From: Nocardioides sp. Root1257
Lineage (GTDB): Bacteria > Actinomycetota > Actinomycetes > Propionibacteriales > Nocardioidaceae
Length of the DNA: 64,000 nucleotides
Reading direction: 5' to 3'
Assembly (NCBI RefSeq): GCF_001425175.1
Contig: NZ_LMDV01000001.1
Span: 62,001-126,000 of the forward strand
Shown one piece after another: positions 49,373 through 58,271 of the stretch; the stretch's first letter is position 1; every line of letters starts with the position of its first letter. The notes below the pieces were generated by a model. It made no database searches and had not been told where the DNA came from. It saw only the letters and a list, made by a program, of their open reading frames with translations. The position numbers and the translations under genes are program-made.

Positions 49373-50275
49373 ACCGATGAGCACGTCATCGACATCCGCG
49401 GGCTGGTCAAGCGGTTCGGGAGCTTCCGGGCGCTCGACGGCCTGGACCTCGCGGTCGGCCCGGGCGAGGTGCACGGCTTCCTGGGTCCGAACGGCGCCGG
49501 CAAGTCGACCACGATCCGGGTGCTGCTCGGCCTGCTGCGCAAGGACGGGGGCGAGGCGCGGCTCTTCGGCGGGGACCCGTGGCGCGAGGCCGCCGCACTG
49601 CACCGCCGGCTCGCCTACGTGCCTGGCGACGTGAACCTGTGGCCCAACCTGACCGGTGGCGAGGTGATCGACCTGCTCGGGCGGCTCCGGGGTGGCATCG
49701 ACGAGGCGCGGCGCGCCGAGCTCATCGAGGCGTTCGAGCTGGACCCGACGAAGAAGGGCCGGGCCTACTCCAAGGGCAACCGCCAGAAGGTCGCGCTGGT
49801 GGCCGCGCTCGCCTCCGACGTCGAGCTGCTCGTCCTCGACGAGCCGACGTCGGGGCTCGACCCGCTGATGGAGTCGGTCTTCCAGCGCTACGTCGACGCG
49901 TTCCGCGACCGTGGCCACGCCGTCCTGCTGAGCAGCCACATCCTCGCCGAGGTCGAGGAGCTCGCCGACCGCGTCAGCATCATCCGCGCCGGCAAGGTCG
50001 TCGAGTCCGGCAGCCTGGCCGACCTCCGGCATCTCACTCGTACGTCGGTCAGCGCCGAGCTCGAGCGCCCGGCCGCCGGGCTGGCCGCCGTGCCCGGCGT
50101 GCACGACCTCGTCGTCGAGGGCGAGCGGGTCCGGTTCCAGGTCGACACCGCGCAGCTCGACGCCGCGCTGTCGACGCTGCTGAGCGCCGGGGTGCGGACC
50201 CTCGCCAGCCAGCCGCCGACGCTGGAGGAGCTCTTCCTCCGTCACTACGGGGACCCGGTCGAGGCAACGGAATGA
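49370..50275 (+). CDS. ABC exporter ATP-binding protein
   Basis: ABC ATPase of 301 aa. Walker A is [16 protein letters not shown], a degenerate signature [15 protein letters not shown] replaces LSGGQ (as in many drug-export ATPases), Walker B is [12 protein letters not shown] and the switch His is in [12 protein letters not shown]. The C-terminal domain (about 220-301) is the DUF4162-type extension. ATGA overlap couples it to the permease. Related pairs are annotated as multidrug or polyketide-antibiotic exporters; the substrate here is unknown. Confidence 0.92.
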   Translation: MTDEHVIDIRGLVKRFGSFRALDGLDLAVGPGEVHGFLGPNGAGKSTTIRVLLGLLRKDGGEARLFGGDPWREAAALHRRLAYVPGDVNLWPNLTGGEVIDLLGRLRGGIDEARRAELIEAFELDPTKKGRAYSKGNRQKVALVAALASDVELLVLDEPTSGLDPLMESVFQRYVDAFRDRGHAVLLSSHILAEVEELADRVSIIRAGKVVESGSLADLRHLTRTSVSAELERPAAGLAAVPGVHDLVVEGERVRFQVDTAQLDAALSTLLSAGVRTLASQPPTLEELFLRHYGDPVEATE

Positions 50276-51843
50276 CCGGGTGGCCGGCGTTCCTCAGGCT
50301 GTTCCTGCGGCGCGACAGGTGGATGGTGCTGTGGTGGGGCCTCGGCACGATGCTGCTCTACGTCAGCCAGGCGGTCAGCGTCGACGGCCTCTACGCGACC
50401 CAGGAGGAGTTCGACCGGGCGGCCGCCAGCATGGCGAGCAACGCCGCGTTCATCGCGATGGCCGGCCCGGCGCGGGCGCTGAACACCACCGGTGGCCAGG
50501 TCTTCTGGCAGGCGTCGGCCTTCGGTGCCGTCGTGGCCGGGCTGATGAGCATGTTCCTGGTCGGCCGGCACACCCGTGCGGAGGAGGAGACCGGGCGCGA
50601 CGAGCTGCTCCGCGCCACGGCGGTGGGCCGGCTCGCGCCCTCCGCGGCGGCCTTGCTCAACGCCTTCGTCGCGAACGTGGTCCTCGGCGTCCTGGTGGCC
50701 GGCTCGCTCGTGCTCTACGGGCTGGCCGCAGCGGACTCGGTCGCGACCGGCGTGGGCCTGACGTCGGCGGGCTGGTTCTTCTCGGCCACTGCGCTCGTCG
50801 CCGCGCAGCTGGTCACGAGCACGCGAGCGATGTACGGAGTCGCAGGGATCGTGATCGCCGTGTCCTACGTCCTCCGCGCGGTCGGCGACGTCGGGAACGG
50901 TCTCGCGAGCTGGCTGTCGCCCATCGGCTGGTACCAGGCGATGCACCCGTTCTCGGGGCTCCGCTGGTGGCCGGCGCTGCTCCTCCTCGGAGGCACGGCG
51001 GTCGCCGCGACGCTCGCGTGGCGTCTGTTCGACCGACGTGGCTACGGCTCCGGCGTGTTCGCGGCGCGCCCCGGGCCGGCGCGCGCTCCGGCGTACCTCT
51101 CCGGCGGGTACGGGCTGGCCTGGCGGCTGCAGCGGGCGCCGATCCTGAGCTGGGCGGCGGGGATGCTCGCGCTCGGTCTCGTCTACGGCTCGATGGGCAA
51201 CGACGTCGAGGACCTGATCGGAGACTCCGAGACGTCGCAGCAGGTGTTCCTCCAGGGCAGCACGGACCTGGTCCAGGCGTTCTACGCGACCTCGATGGTC
51301 ATGCTGGCCCTGATCGTCGGCGGGTTCGCGATCTCCTCCACCCTGCGACCCCGCGGAGAGGAGGACGGCGGGCACCTCGAGGTGGTGCTGGCGACCGCGC
51401 TGCCCCGCAGCCGGTGGCTGCTCGCCCATGTCGTGATGACGGTCGCGGGCACCGCACTGGCGCTGCTCGCGTCCGGCGTCGGCCTCGCGGTCGGCTACTC
51501 GCTGGTCACCGGGAGCTCCGACGAGCTCTGGCACCTCTCGCTGCCGCCCCTGCAGTACGCGCCCGCTGTCCTGGTCCTCAGCGGTGTCGCGCGGCTCCTG
51601 TACGGCGTCTCGCCCCGGCTGATGGTGCTCGCCTGGCTGCCGCTCGTGCTCGCGGCCGTGGTGATGCTCTTCGGCGACCTGCTCAAGATCCCCCAGTGGG
51701 CGCAGGACCTGTCGCCGTTCGAGCATCTGGCCCTGGTCCCCGCCCAGGATGTCGACTGGGCAGCGGTCGCCGGCGTCGCCGCGATCGCCGTCGCCCTGAG
51801 TGTCGCGGGCCAGCTGGCCTTCCGCAGGCGTGACATCCACTAG
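50272..51843 (+). CDS. ABC exporter permease, 12-helix type
   Basis: A 523-aa membrane protein with about twelve predicted helices in two repeated halves, each beginning with an amphipathic stretch and a large extracytoplasmic loop (for example [20 protein letters not shown] in part). This two-halves design matches antibiotic-export permeases of the TIGR00025-like group that pair with one ATPase type. Its start overlaps the ATPase stop by ATGA. It ends in a basic tail ([10 protein letters not shown]); its TAG stop is also part of the -10 box of the next gene. Confidence 0.88.
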   Translation: MTGWPAFLRLFLRRDRWMVLWWGLGTMLLYVSQAVSVDGLYATQEEFDRAAASMASNAAFIAMAGPARALNTTGGQVFWQASAFGAVVAGLMSMFLVGRHTRAEEETGRDELLRATAVGRLAPSAAALLNAFVANVVLGVLVAGSLVLYGLAAADSVATGVGLTSAGWFFSATALVAAQLVTSTRAMYGVAGIVIAVSYVLRAVGDVGNGLASWLSPIGWYQAMHPFSGLRWWPALLLLGGTAVAATLAWRLFDRRGYGSGVFAARPGPARAPAYLSGGYGLAWRLQRAPILSWAAGMLALGLVYGSMGNDVEDLIGDSETSQQVFLQGSTDLVQAFYATSMVMLALIVGGFAISSTLRPRGEEDGGHLEVVLATALPRSRWLLAHVVMTVAGTALALLASGVGLAVGYSLVTGSSDELWHLSLPPLQYAPAVLVLSGVARLLYGVSPRLMVLAWLPLVLAAVVMLFGDLLKIPQWAQDLSPFEHLALVPAQDVDWAAVAGVAAIAVALSVAGQLAFRRRDIH

Positions 51844-51856
51844 TTTGCTGAGCATG
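51841..51856 (+). promoter_or_regulatory. Leaderless promoter of the phosphotransferase gene
   Basis: TAGTTT (51841-51846) with 7 nt to ATG 51854. The TAG is also the stop codon of the permease. Confidence 0.4.
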
Positions 51857-52762
51857 TGGCAGCCCGAACCCGGGTGGCACCCGCTGCCCGGCGGCAGTGG
51901 TGCCTCGACGGTTGGCGTCTGGAGGACGGTCCTCGGCGACCAGCCCGTGGTGGTCAAGCGGGTGGCGCGGCCGGCCGCCGACGACCCAGTCGAGCTGACC
52001 AACCCGCGGCACTTCGCCTACTGGCGGCGCGCCGCCGACGTCATCACCGCCGCGACCGTCGTCGAGACACCGGGTCTGCGCTCGGCGGGGCTCGGCGCCG
52101 TCGAGGAGGACGAGGACGGCATCACCATCACCCAGGAGTGGGTCGAGGACGCGTCCAGCAGCGGGCTCTTCTGCGCCCACGCTCTCGGCCGGTTCGCTGG
52201 GTCGCACCTCGCTGCCGCCCCGTGGCTGGCGCGCAACCAGCTGCGTGACCGGATCGCCCGCGTGGAGCGTTACGGCGGCTGGCCGACCCTGGCCCGGACC
52301 ACCGTGGCCGACGTCGCCGACCACCTGTGGCAGCGACGGGTCGAGCTGCTGGCCGCGGTCGACGCCCTGGTCCAGGTGCCGCAGCACGGCGACGCCGTAC
52401 CCGCCAACCTCCTGGGGCGTGCCGACGATGACGTGGTCGCCATCGACTGGTCGACGCTCGGCACCGGCGCGGTCGGTGCCGACCTCGGCTACTTCGCGCT
52501 CAGTGCCCGCGAGGAGCTCGAGCCGCTCGTCGACGCCTACCTGCTCGGCCTGCCCGACGGGCTGGCCACCCGCGAGGAGGTCACCCTCGGCGCGCGGGTG
52601 ACCACCGTCTACACCGTGCTCAACCGCGCCGAGTGGGCGCTGGGCCGCGCCGCCCCGGGGGAGGGTGCGCTGGCGGGGAAGTTCCGGCACCCCGCCGTCG
52701 CCCCGCACCTGCGCGCCCTCCAGCGGCAGTTCCCGCACATCGAGGCGCTCGTCGAGGGCTGA
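51854..52762 (+). CDS. Phosphotransferase of the APH/choline-kinase superfamily
   Basis: A 302-aa kinase-fold protein. The catalytic loop HGDAVPANLLG (Brenner motif HGDxxxxN) and the metal-binding Asp in AIDWSTLGTG are both present, and an N-terminal lobe Lys lies in VVVKRVARP. This supports an active small-molecule phosphotransferase. Substrates of this superfamily range from aminoglycosides to choline, homoserine and sugars, and nothing here selects one. Resistance to an antibiotic should not be assumed. ATG 51854 is supported by the -10 box 7 nt upstream. Confidence 0.82.
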   Translation: MWQPEPGWHPLPGGSGASTVGVWRTVLGDQPVVVKRVARPAADDPVELTNPRHFAYWRRAADVITAATVVETPGLRSAGLGAVEEDEDGITITQEWVEDASSSGLFCAHALGRFAGSHLAAAPWLARNQLRDRIARVERYGGWPTLARTTVADVADHLWQRRVELLAAVDALVQVPQHGDAVPANLLGRADDDVVAIDWSTLGTGAVGADLGYFALSAREELEPLVDAYLLGLPDGLATREEVTLGARVTTVYTVLNRAEWALGRAAPGEGALAGKFRHPAVAPHLRALQRQFPHIEALVEG

Positions 52763-52782
52763 GTTGCGCGGGCACGGGGACC

Positions 52783-52803
52783 GCGGTTGGTGACCAAACG
52801 TCG
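52783..52803 (+). repeat. 21-bp direct repeat, copy 1
   Basis: GCGGTTGGTGACCAAACGTC plus one G, containing the palindrome TTGGT-g-ACCAA. It is identical over 21 bp to copy 2, which begins 41 bp further on. Confidence 0.75.
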
Positions 52804-52823
52804 CTTCCGGCGTCCGAGAACCT

Positions 52824-52844
52824 GCGGTTGGTGACCAAACGTCG
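52824..52844 (+). repeat. 21-bp direct repeat, copy 2
   Basis: Second perfect copy of the 21-bp element, in the same orientation, 12 bp before the stop of the convergent small gene. Both copies lie in a gap between convergent genes. Confidence 0.75.
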
Positions 52845-52856
52845 TCCCCGGGCGGG

Positions 52857-52937
52857 TCAGTCGTCCCGCCCCCGGACGATCAGCAGCACCACGACGGGCA
52901 CCACGAAGATCAGCACCAGCGCGAGCAGGACCCACAC
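52857..52937 (-). CDS. Very small membrane protein, hypothetical (26 aa)
   Basis: A 26-codon frame from GTG 52937 to TGA 52857, starting 4 nt after the metallopeptidase stop. It encodes a single hydrophobic helix (WVLLALVLIFVVPVVVLLIV) followed by the charged tail RGRDD, the classic shape of a tail-anchored micropeptide. Coupling to the metallopeptidase by translation is possible. Chance cannot be excluded at this length, but the composition is far from random for this GC content. Confidence 0.5.
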   Translation of the reverse strand: MWVLLALVLIFVVPVVVLLIVRGRDD

Positions 52938-52941
52938 GACG

Positions 52942-53856
52942 TCAGAGAGCTCCGGCGGCGAACGTGTCGCAGGCGTCGAGGGTCCCCTCGGTGTAACCAG
53001 TCATGAACCACTTGACTCGTGACTTGGCCGAGCCATGGGTCCAGGACTCCGGGTCGACGTCGCCGCCGGACTGCTGCTGGATCCGGTCGTCGCCGACCGC
53101 CGTGGCGGCGTCGATCGCCTGCTGGATGTCGGCGTCGGTCAGCTCCGAGAAGAGCGTGTTGCCCCGGGTGTCCTGGGTGGCGGTCGCGGACTTCGCCCAC
53201 ATGCCGGCGTAGCAGTCGGCCTGCAGCTCGAGGCGTACGGCGTCGCTCTTCGCGCCCTGCTGGGTCTTCACCTTGCCCATGGTGCCGAGCAGGTTCTGGA
53301 TGTGGTGGCCATACTCGTGCGCGAGCACGTAGGCCTCGACGAAGCCGCCGTCCGGGCCGCCGAGCTGGCGCTCCAGCACCTCGTCGTAGAAGGTCGTGTC
53401 GAGGTAGATCGTCCGGTCGACCGGGCAGTAGAAGGGGCCGACCGCCGCGGAGGCGGACCCGCAGCCGGTGGAGATGCCGTCGGTGAAGGTCTCGATCTTG
53501 CGCTCGGGCTCGAAGGCCGTGCCGGACTGGTCGGGCAGCGTGTCGGACCAGTAGTCGGAGAGCGAGTTCTCGATCGCCACGCGTGCGCAGTCGGTGCTGT
53601 CGTTGGCGTCCTTGCCGCTCTCGCACTTCCCCTGGTAGCGACCGGTGTCGGTGGCCTGGCCGCCGCCGTCGGAGCCACCGCCGAGCAGCATGCTCGCGGC
53701 GACCACGATCACGATGATGATCAGCGTCCCGATGCCACCCCCGGCGGCGCCACCGGGGATCGGGATGCCGCCGCCCCCGCCGCTCCTGCCCGCACCCGAG
53801 CGACCCGCGTCGCCCATCCGGCTGGTGTCCAGCCGGGCCTTCGGGTTGAACCGCAT
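52942..53856 (-). CDS. Neutral zinc metallopeptidase, membrane-anchored (YpfJ family)
   Basis: A membrane-anchored metallopeptidase of about 304 aa. The N-terminus MRFNPKARLDTSRMGD is a family mark, followed by Gly-rich linker, one transmembrane helix (GTLIIIVIVVAASMLLGG) and the extracytoplasmic peptidase domain. The zinc motif is HEYGHHIQN, with LQADCYAGMWAKSA supplying the further ligand region. Function of this family is unknown. ATG 53856 is preferred; GTG 53862 is two codons upstream. It is divergent from the ABC-F gene. Confidence 0.9.
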   Translation of the reverse strand: MRFNPKARLDTSRMGDAGRSGAGRSGGGGGIPIPGGAAGGGIGTLIIIVIVVAASMLLGGGSDGGGQATDTGRYQGKCESGKDANDSTDCARVAIENSLSDYWSDTLPDQSGTAFEPERKIETFTDGISTGCGSASAAVGPFYCPVDRTIYLDTTFYDEVLERQLGGPDGGFVEAYVLAHEYGHHIQNLLGTMGKVKTQQGAKSDAVRLELQADCYAGMWAKSATATQDTRGNTLFSELTDADIQQAIDAATAVGDDRIQQQSGGDVDPESWTHGSAKSRVKWFMTGYTEGTLDACDTFAAGAL

Positions 53857-53945
53857 CACCACTCCTGACGTGCCGGGCCGACGTGATCCGGGACACCGTC
53901 GCCGATGCCCGGTTGGACCGTACCCACAACTACGCTTGAGACCTC

Positions 53946-55544
53946 ATGATCACCGCCCACAAGCTCGAAGTCCGTGCCGGAGCACGCCTGCTCATGGAGG
54001 ACGTCAGCTTCCGGGTCGCCGCCGGCGACAAGGTCGGCCTCGTCGGTCGCAACGGTGCCGGCAAGACTACGCTCACCAAGATCCTCGCCGGCGAGGCGCT
54101 GCCGGCCGCCGGCAGCGTGCAGGCGACCGGTGAGGTGGGCTACCTCCCGCAGGACCCGCGCATCGGCGACCCCGAGGTGCTGGCCCGCGACCGGATCCTC
54201 TCCGCGCGCGGTCTCGACGACGTCGTACGCCGGCTCCGCCAGGCCGAGACCGACATGGGCAGTGACGACCCGGCCGTCCGCGAGAAGGCGATGCGGCGCT
54301 ACGAGCGTGCCGACGCCGAGCTGCACGCCGGTGGCGGGTACGCCGCCGAGTCCGAGGCGGCGACCATCGCCAGCAGCCTCGGGATCGAGGAGCGGATCCT
54401 CACCCAGCAGCTCAAGACCCTCTCCGGCGGTCAGCGCCGTCGGGTCGAGCTCGCCCGCATCCTCTTCTCGGGTGCCGAGACGCTGCTCCTCGACGAGCCC
54501 ACCAACCACCTCGACGCGGACTCGATCGTCTGGCTCCGCGAGTTCCTCAAGGCGCACAAGGGCGGGCTGATCGTGATCAGCCACGACAACGCGCTGCTGG
54601 AGCAGACGGTCAACAAGGTGCTCCACCTGGACGCCAACCGCGGCGAGATCGACGTCTACAACATGGGCTGGAAGGCCTACCTCACGCAGCGCGAGACCGA
54701 CGAGAAGCGCCGCAAGCGGGAGCGGGCCAACGCCGAGACCAAGGCGAAGACGCTCACCGACCAGGCCAACAAGATGCGCGCGAAGGCCAGCAAGGCCACC
54801 GCCGCGCAGTCGATGCTCAAGCGCGCCGAGAAGATGATGGCCGGGCTCGAGGGGGAGCGGGCGGCCGACAAGGTCGCCCGGATCAAGTTCCCGGCACCGG
54901 CGCCCTGCGGCAAGACCCCGCTCACGGCCGAGGAGCTGTCCAAGTCCTACGGCTCGCTGGAGGTCTTCATCGACGTCGACCTCGCGATCGACAAGGGCTC
55001 CCGCGTGGTCATCCTGGGCCTCAACGGCGCGGGCAAGACGACCATGCTGCGGATCCTGGCCGGCGTCGACCAGCCGGACACCGGCTCCGTCGTGCCGGGG
55101 CACGGCCTGAAGATCGGCTACTACGCCCAGGAGCACGAGACGCTGGACGTCAACCGCACCGTGCTCGAGAACATGCAGAGCGCGGCGCCGCAGCTCACCG
55201 ACACCGAGGCCCGCTCGGTGCTCGGCTCGTTCCTCTTCTCCGGCGAGGACGCGCACAAGCCGGCCAAGGTGCTCTCGGGCGGCGAGAAGACCCGCCTGGC
55301 CCTGGCCAGCCTCGTCGTCTCCAGCGCCAACGTGCTGCTCCTCGACGAGCCCACCAACAACCTCGACCCCGCCTCCCGCGAGGAGGTGCTGGCCGCGATC
55401 CGCACCTACGAGGGCGCGATCATCCTGGTCACCCACGACGAGGGCGCCGTCCGCGCCCTCGAGCCCGACCGGGTGCTGCTGCTGCCCGATGGTGACGAGG
55501 ACCTCTGGAACGAGGACTACGCCGACCTGGTGTCGTTGGCCTGA
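53946..55544 (+). CDS. ABC-F family ATP-binding protein
   Basis: A soluble ABC-F protein of 532 aa with two ATPase domains and no membrane part. Walker A motifs are GRNGAGKTTLTK (about 35) and GLNGAGKTTMLR (about 357); signatures are LSGGQRRRVELARIL and LSGGEKTRLALASLV. A charged linker of about 80 residues (P-site tRNA-interaction motif region) separates them, rich in Lys/Arg/Ala. Such proteins act on the ribosome, either in translation or in antibiotic protection; it corresponds to Rv1473 by position next to an echA-type gene. ATG 53946 lies 9 nt after a TACGCT element. Confidence 0.93.
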   Translation: MITAHKLEVRAGARLLMEDVSFRVAAGDKVGLVGRNGAGKTTLTKILAGEALPAAGSVQATGEVGYLPQDPRIGDPEVLARDRILSARGLDDVVRRLRQAETDMGSDDPAVREKAMRRYERADAELHAGGGYAAESEAATIASSLGIEERILTQQLKTLSGGQRRRVELARILFSGAETLLLDEPTNHLDADSIVWLREFLKAHKGGLIVISHDNALLEQTVNKVLHLDANRGEIDVYNMGWKAYLTQRETDEKRRKRERANAETKAKTLTDQANKMRAKASKATAAQSMLKRAEKMMAGLEGERAADKVARIKFPAPAPCGKTPLTAEELSKSYGSLEVFIDVDLAIDKGSRVVILGLNGAGKTTMLRILAGVDQPDTGSVVPGHGLKIGYYAQEHETLDVNRTVLENMQSAAPQLTDTEARSVLGSFLFSGEDAHKPAKVLSGGEKTRLALASLVVSSANVLLLDEPTNNLDPASREEVLAAIRTYEGAIILVTHDEGAVRALEPDRVLLLPDGDEDLWNEDYADLVSLA

Positions 55545-55557
55545 CGGTGGCCCCCTC

Positions 55558-55573
55558 TAGTGTTCGGGGCATG
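55558..55573 (+). promoter_or_regulatory. Leaderless promoter of the enoyl-CoA hydratase gene
   Basis: TAGTGT -10 element (55558-55563) with 7 nt to ATG 55571. This supports the downstream start over the in-frame GTG at 55547. Confidence 0.45.
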
Positions 55574-56353
55574 GACGCCAAGACGCTCGAGGACGCCGGA
55601 CTGCTGTACGACGTGACCGGTCCGGTCGCCACCATCACCCTGCACCGGCCCGAGGTGCGCAACGCGCAGACACCGACGATGTGGCACGCGCTCGCCGCGA
55701 TCGGGGACGAGCTGCCCGACGACGTACGCGTCGTCGTGGTGAAGGGGTCCGGCGCGGCGTTCTCGGCGGGCCTCGACCGCAGCATGCTCGACCCGAGCAC
55801 CGCCGGCGAGGGGTCGGTCGTCGCGCTGATGGGCCAGTCCGACGACGAGGTGTCGGCCGCGATCGACGGGTTCCAGCGCGGGTTCACCTTCCTGCGCGAC
55901 CCGCGGTTCGTGTCGATCGCCGCGGTGCACGGCTACGCCATCGGAGCCGGCTTCCAGCTCGCGCTCTCCTGCGACCTGCGCGTCGTCGCGGAGGACGCAC
56001 AGTTCTGCATGAAGGAGTCGGCGCTCGGTCTGGTGCCCGACCTGACCGGAACAAAGCCGCTCGTCGAGAGCGTTGGCTATGCCAGGGCGCTGGAGATCTG
56101 TGCCACGGCCCGGATGGTCGGCGCGGCGGAGGCGGTGGACATCGGTCTGGCGCTCACCGCCGTACCGGCCGCCGAGCTGGACGCGACCGTGGCCGACCTG
56201 GCGGCGGCCCTGACCGCGCCGATGGTCGGCGCGGTGCGAGAGACCAAGGCACTGCTCCAGGGGGCGGCGGACCGCAGCCTCGACGAGCAGCGCCGCCTGG
56301 AGCGCGAGGCGCAGACGCGCCGCTTCCGGGAGCTCGTCTCACTGCTCGGCTAG
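55571..56353 (+). CDS. Enoyl-CoA hydratase/isomerase family protein
   Basis: Crotonase-fold protein of 260 aa. The CoA-binding oxyanion loop reads GSGAAFSAGLD and the second loop HGYAIGAGFQLALSCD. The usual catalytic Glu pair of hydratases is not obvious: the second-loop position shows Gln after GAGF and the later segment is MKESALGLVPD, where a Glu is present. It may therefore act as an isomerase or another crotonase-type enzyme. Position after the ABC-F gene matches echA12 (Rv1472) next to Rv1473. The start at 55571 is supported by the -10 box. Confidence 0.86.
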   Translation: MDAKTLEDAGLLYDVTGPVATITLHRPEVRNAQTPTMWHALAAIGDELPDDVRVVVVKGSGAAFSAGLDRSMLDPSTAGEGSVVALMGQSDDEVSAAIDGFQRGFTFLRDPRFVSIAAVHGYAIGAGFQLALSCDLRVVAEDAQFCMKESALGLVPDLTGTKPLVESVGYARALEICATARMVGAAEAVDIGLALTAVPAAELDATVADLAAALTAPMVGAVRETKALLQGAADRSLDEQRRLEREAQTRRFRELVSLLG

Positions 56354-56374
56354 GGATCGGCTAGGGAGGAAACG

Positions 56375-58258
56375 ATGTCGGGGATGCAGGGCTCGGCGGC
56401 CGCGTGGCGGCACCTACGGTCCGACCGCAGCATCGTCCACAACCGGATCGAGCGGGGGACCGTGCGCCGCGTCGTCGGGTTCGCGCGGCCGCACCGGCGG
56501 CTGATCACGGTCTTCCTCGTGCTGACCGTGATCGACAGCTGCCTGGTCGTCGTCTCGCCGCTGCTGGCCAAGCACATCATCGACGACGGCATCGTCGGCG
56601 GTGACGCGCAGCTGGTGACGCTGCTCGCGCTCGCGATGGCCGGGGTGGCGCTCCTCGGCGCGGTGCTCTCCGTCGGGGAGGGCTGGCTGTCCTCGCGGAT
56701 CGGCGAGGGTCTCATCTTCGACCTGCGGACGCGCGTCTTCGGGCACGTGCAGCGGCAGTCGCTCGCGTTCTTCACCCGCACCCAGACCGGCGCCCTGGTC
56801 TCACGGCTCAACAACGACGTCATCGGCGCCCAGCGCGCCTTCACCTCGACACTGTCCAGCACCGTCGCGAGCACCATCTCGGTCGTGGTCGTCGGCATCG
56901 CGATGCTGGCGCTCAGCTGGGAGGTGACCCTGCTCTGCCTGGCGATCTTCCCGCTGATGCTGCTGGTGTCGCGCTGGGTCAGCGGGCGGCTCGCGGGCCT
57001 GACCCGCATGCAGATGGACGGCAACGCCGACATGGGCAACGCCATGACCGAGCGGTTCAACGTCGGTGGCGCGATGCTGCTCAAGCTCTTCGGCCGGCGT
57101 CACGAGGAGGACGAGGTCTTCGCCCGGAAGGCGGCCCACGTGCGCGACCTCGGCATCCGCATCTCGCTGCTCACCCGGATCTTCGCCGCGTCGATGATGG
57201 CGGTGCCGGCGCTCGCGACCGCGCTCGTGTACGGCGTGGGCGGCCACCTCGCCGTCGACAACGCTCTGACGGTCGGCACGCTGATCGCCCTCGCGACCCT
57301 GCTGCTGCGCCTGCTGGGGCCGCTCCAGAGCCTCTCCAACGTGCGGATCGACGTGATGACGGCGCTGGTCAGCTTCGAGCGCGTCTTCGAGGTGCTCGAC
57401 CTCCCGGCGCTGATCGAGGAGAAGCCGGACGCGGTCGTCCTGCCGCGCTCGGCCGCCCGGCTGGAGTTCGACCACGTCGCGTTCAGCTACCCACGCCCCG
57501 ACGACGTCTCGCTGGCGTCCCTGGAGACGGTGGCTCGCAAGGAGTCGCGTGAGGGCGGGCCGGTGCTCACCGACATCGGGTTCGTGGCCGAGCCGGGGCA
57601 GATGGTGGCGCTCGTCGGACCCTCGGGCGCGGGCAAGACCACGATCACCCACCTGGTCGCCCGCCTCTACGACGCCGACGACGGCGTCGTACGGGTCGGC
57701 GGGCACGACGTACGAGACGTGACGCTGGAGTCGCTGGAGGACGTCGTCGGCTACGTGACCCAGGACGCGCACATGTTCCACGACACGATCCGGGCCAACC
57801 TGCTCTACGCGCGACCGGGCGCCACCGACCCCGACATCTGGGCGGCCCTGGAGGCGGGGCAGATCGCGACCATGGTCCGTGGCCTCCCGGACGGGCTCGA
57901 CACGGTCGTGGGGGACCGCGGCTACCGGCTGTCGGGCGGCGAGCGCCAGCGGCTCGCGATCGCCCGGCTGCTGCTGAAGGCGCCGTCGATCGTGGTGCTG
58001 GACGAGGCGACGGCACACCTCGACAGCGAGTCGGAGGTGGCGGTGCAGCGCGCCCTGGACGCCGCGCTCGAGGGCCGCACGTCGCTGGTCATCGCCCACC
58101 GGCTCTCGACGGTCCGCGAGGCCGACCAGATCCTGGTCGTCGACGGCGGCCGGATCGTGCAGCGCGGGACCCACGCGTCCCTGCTCGCCGAGGGTGGCCT
58201 GTACGCCGACCTCTACCGCACCCAGTTCGTCGCCGACCTCCCGCCGGCGACCGTCTAG
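56375..58258 (+). CDS. ABC transporter, fused permease and ATPase (exporter type)
   Basis: A full-length half-transporter of 627 aa. The N-terminal membrane domain (about 40-330) has six helices; the C-terminal ATPase carries Walker A GPSGAGKTTITHLV, LSGGERQRLAIARLL and Walker B IVVLDEATAHLD, with the switch His in VIAHRLSTVRE. It should function as a homodimer in export of lipids, peptides or drugs. An AGGGAGGAAACG ribosome site lies just before ATG 56375. It follows the enoyl-CoA hydratase gene by 21 bp. Confidence 0.92.
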   Translation: MSGMQGSAAAWRHLRSDRSIVHNRIERGTVRRVVGFARPHRRLITVFLVLTVIDSCLVVVSPLLAKHIIDDGIVGGDAQLVTLLALAMAGVALLGAVLSVGEGWLSSRIGEGLIFDLRTRVFGHVQRQSLAFFTRTQTGALVSRLNNDVIGAQRAFTSTLSSTVASTISVVVVGIAMLALSWEVTLLCLAIFPLMLLVSRWVSGRLAGLTRMQMDGNADMGNAMTERFNVGGAMLLKLFGRRHEEDEVFARKAAHVRDLGIRISLLTRIFAASMMAVPALATALVYGVGGHLAVDNALTVGTLIALATLLLRLLGPLQSLSNVRIDVMTALVSFERVFEVLDLPALIEEKPDAVVLPRSAARLEFDHVAFSYPRPDDVSLASLETVARKESREGGPVLTDIGFVAEPGQMVALVGPSGAGKTTITHLVARLYDADDGVVRVGGHDVRDVTLESLEDVVGYVTQDAHMFHDTIRANLLYARPGATDPDIWAALEAGQIATMVRGLPDGLDTVVGDRGYRLSGGERQRLAIARLLLKAPSIVVLDEATAHLDSESEVAVQRALDAALEGRTSLVIAHRLSTVREADQILVVDGGRIVQRGTHASLLAEGGLYADLYRTQFVADLPPATV

Positions 58259-58271
58259 CCTGCTCGGCATG
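58256..58271 (+). promoter_or_regulatory. Leaderless promoter of the SDR gene
   Basis: TAGCCT (58256-58261) with 7 nt to ATG 58269. It overlaps the stop of the ABC transporter gene. Confidence 0.4.

Noticed and set aside
51854..52762. An aminoglycoside-resistance gene
   Set aside because: The HGD...N and IDW motifs show only the kinase superfamily. Nothing identifies an antibiotic substrate, so a generic phosphotransferase call is kept.
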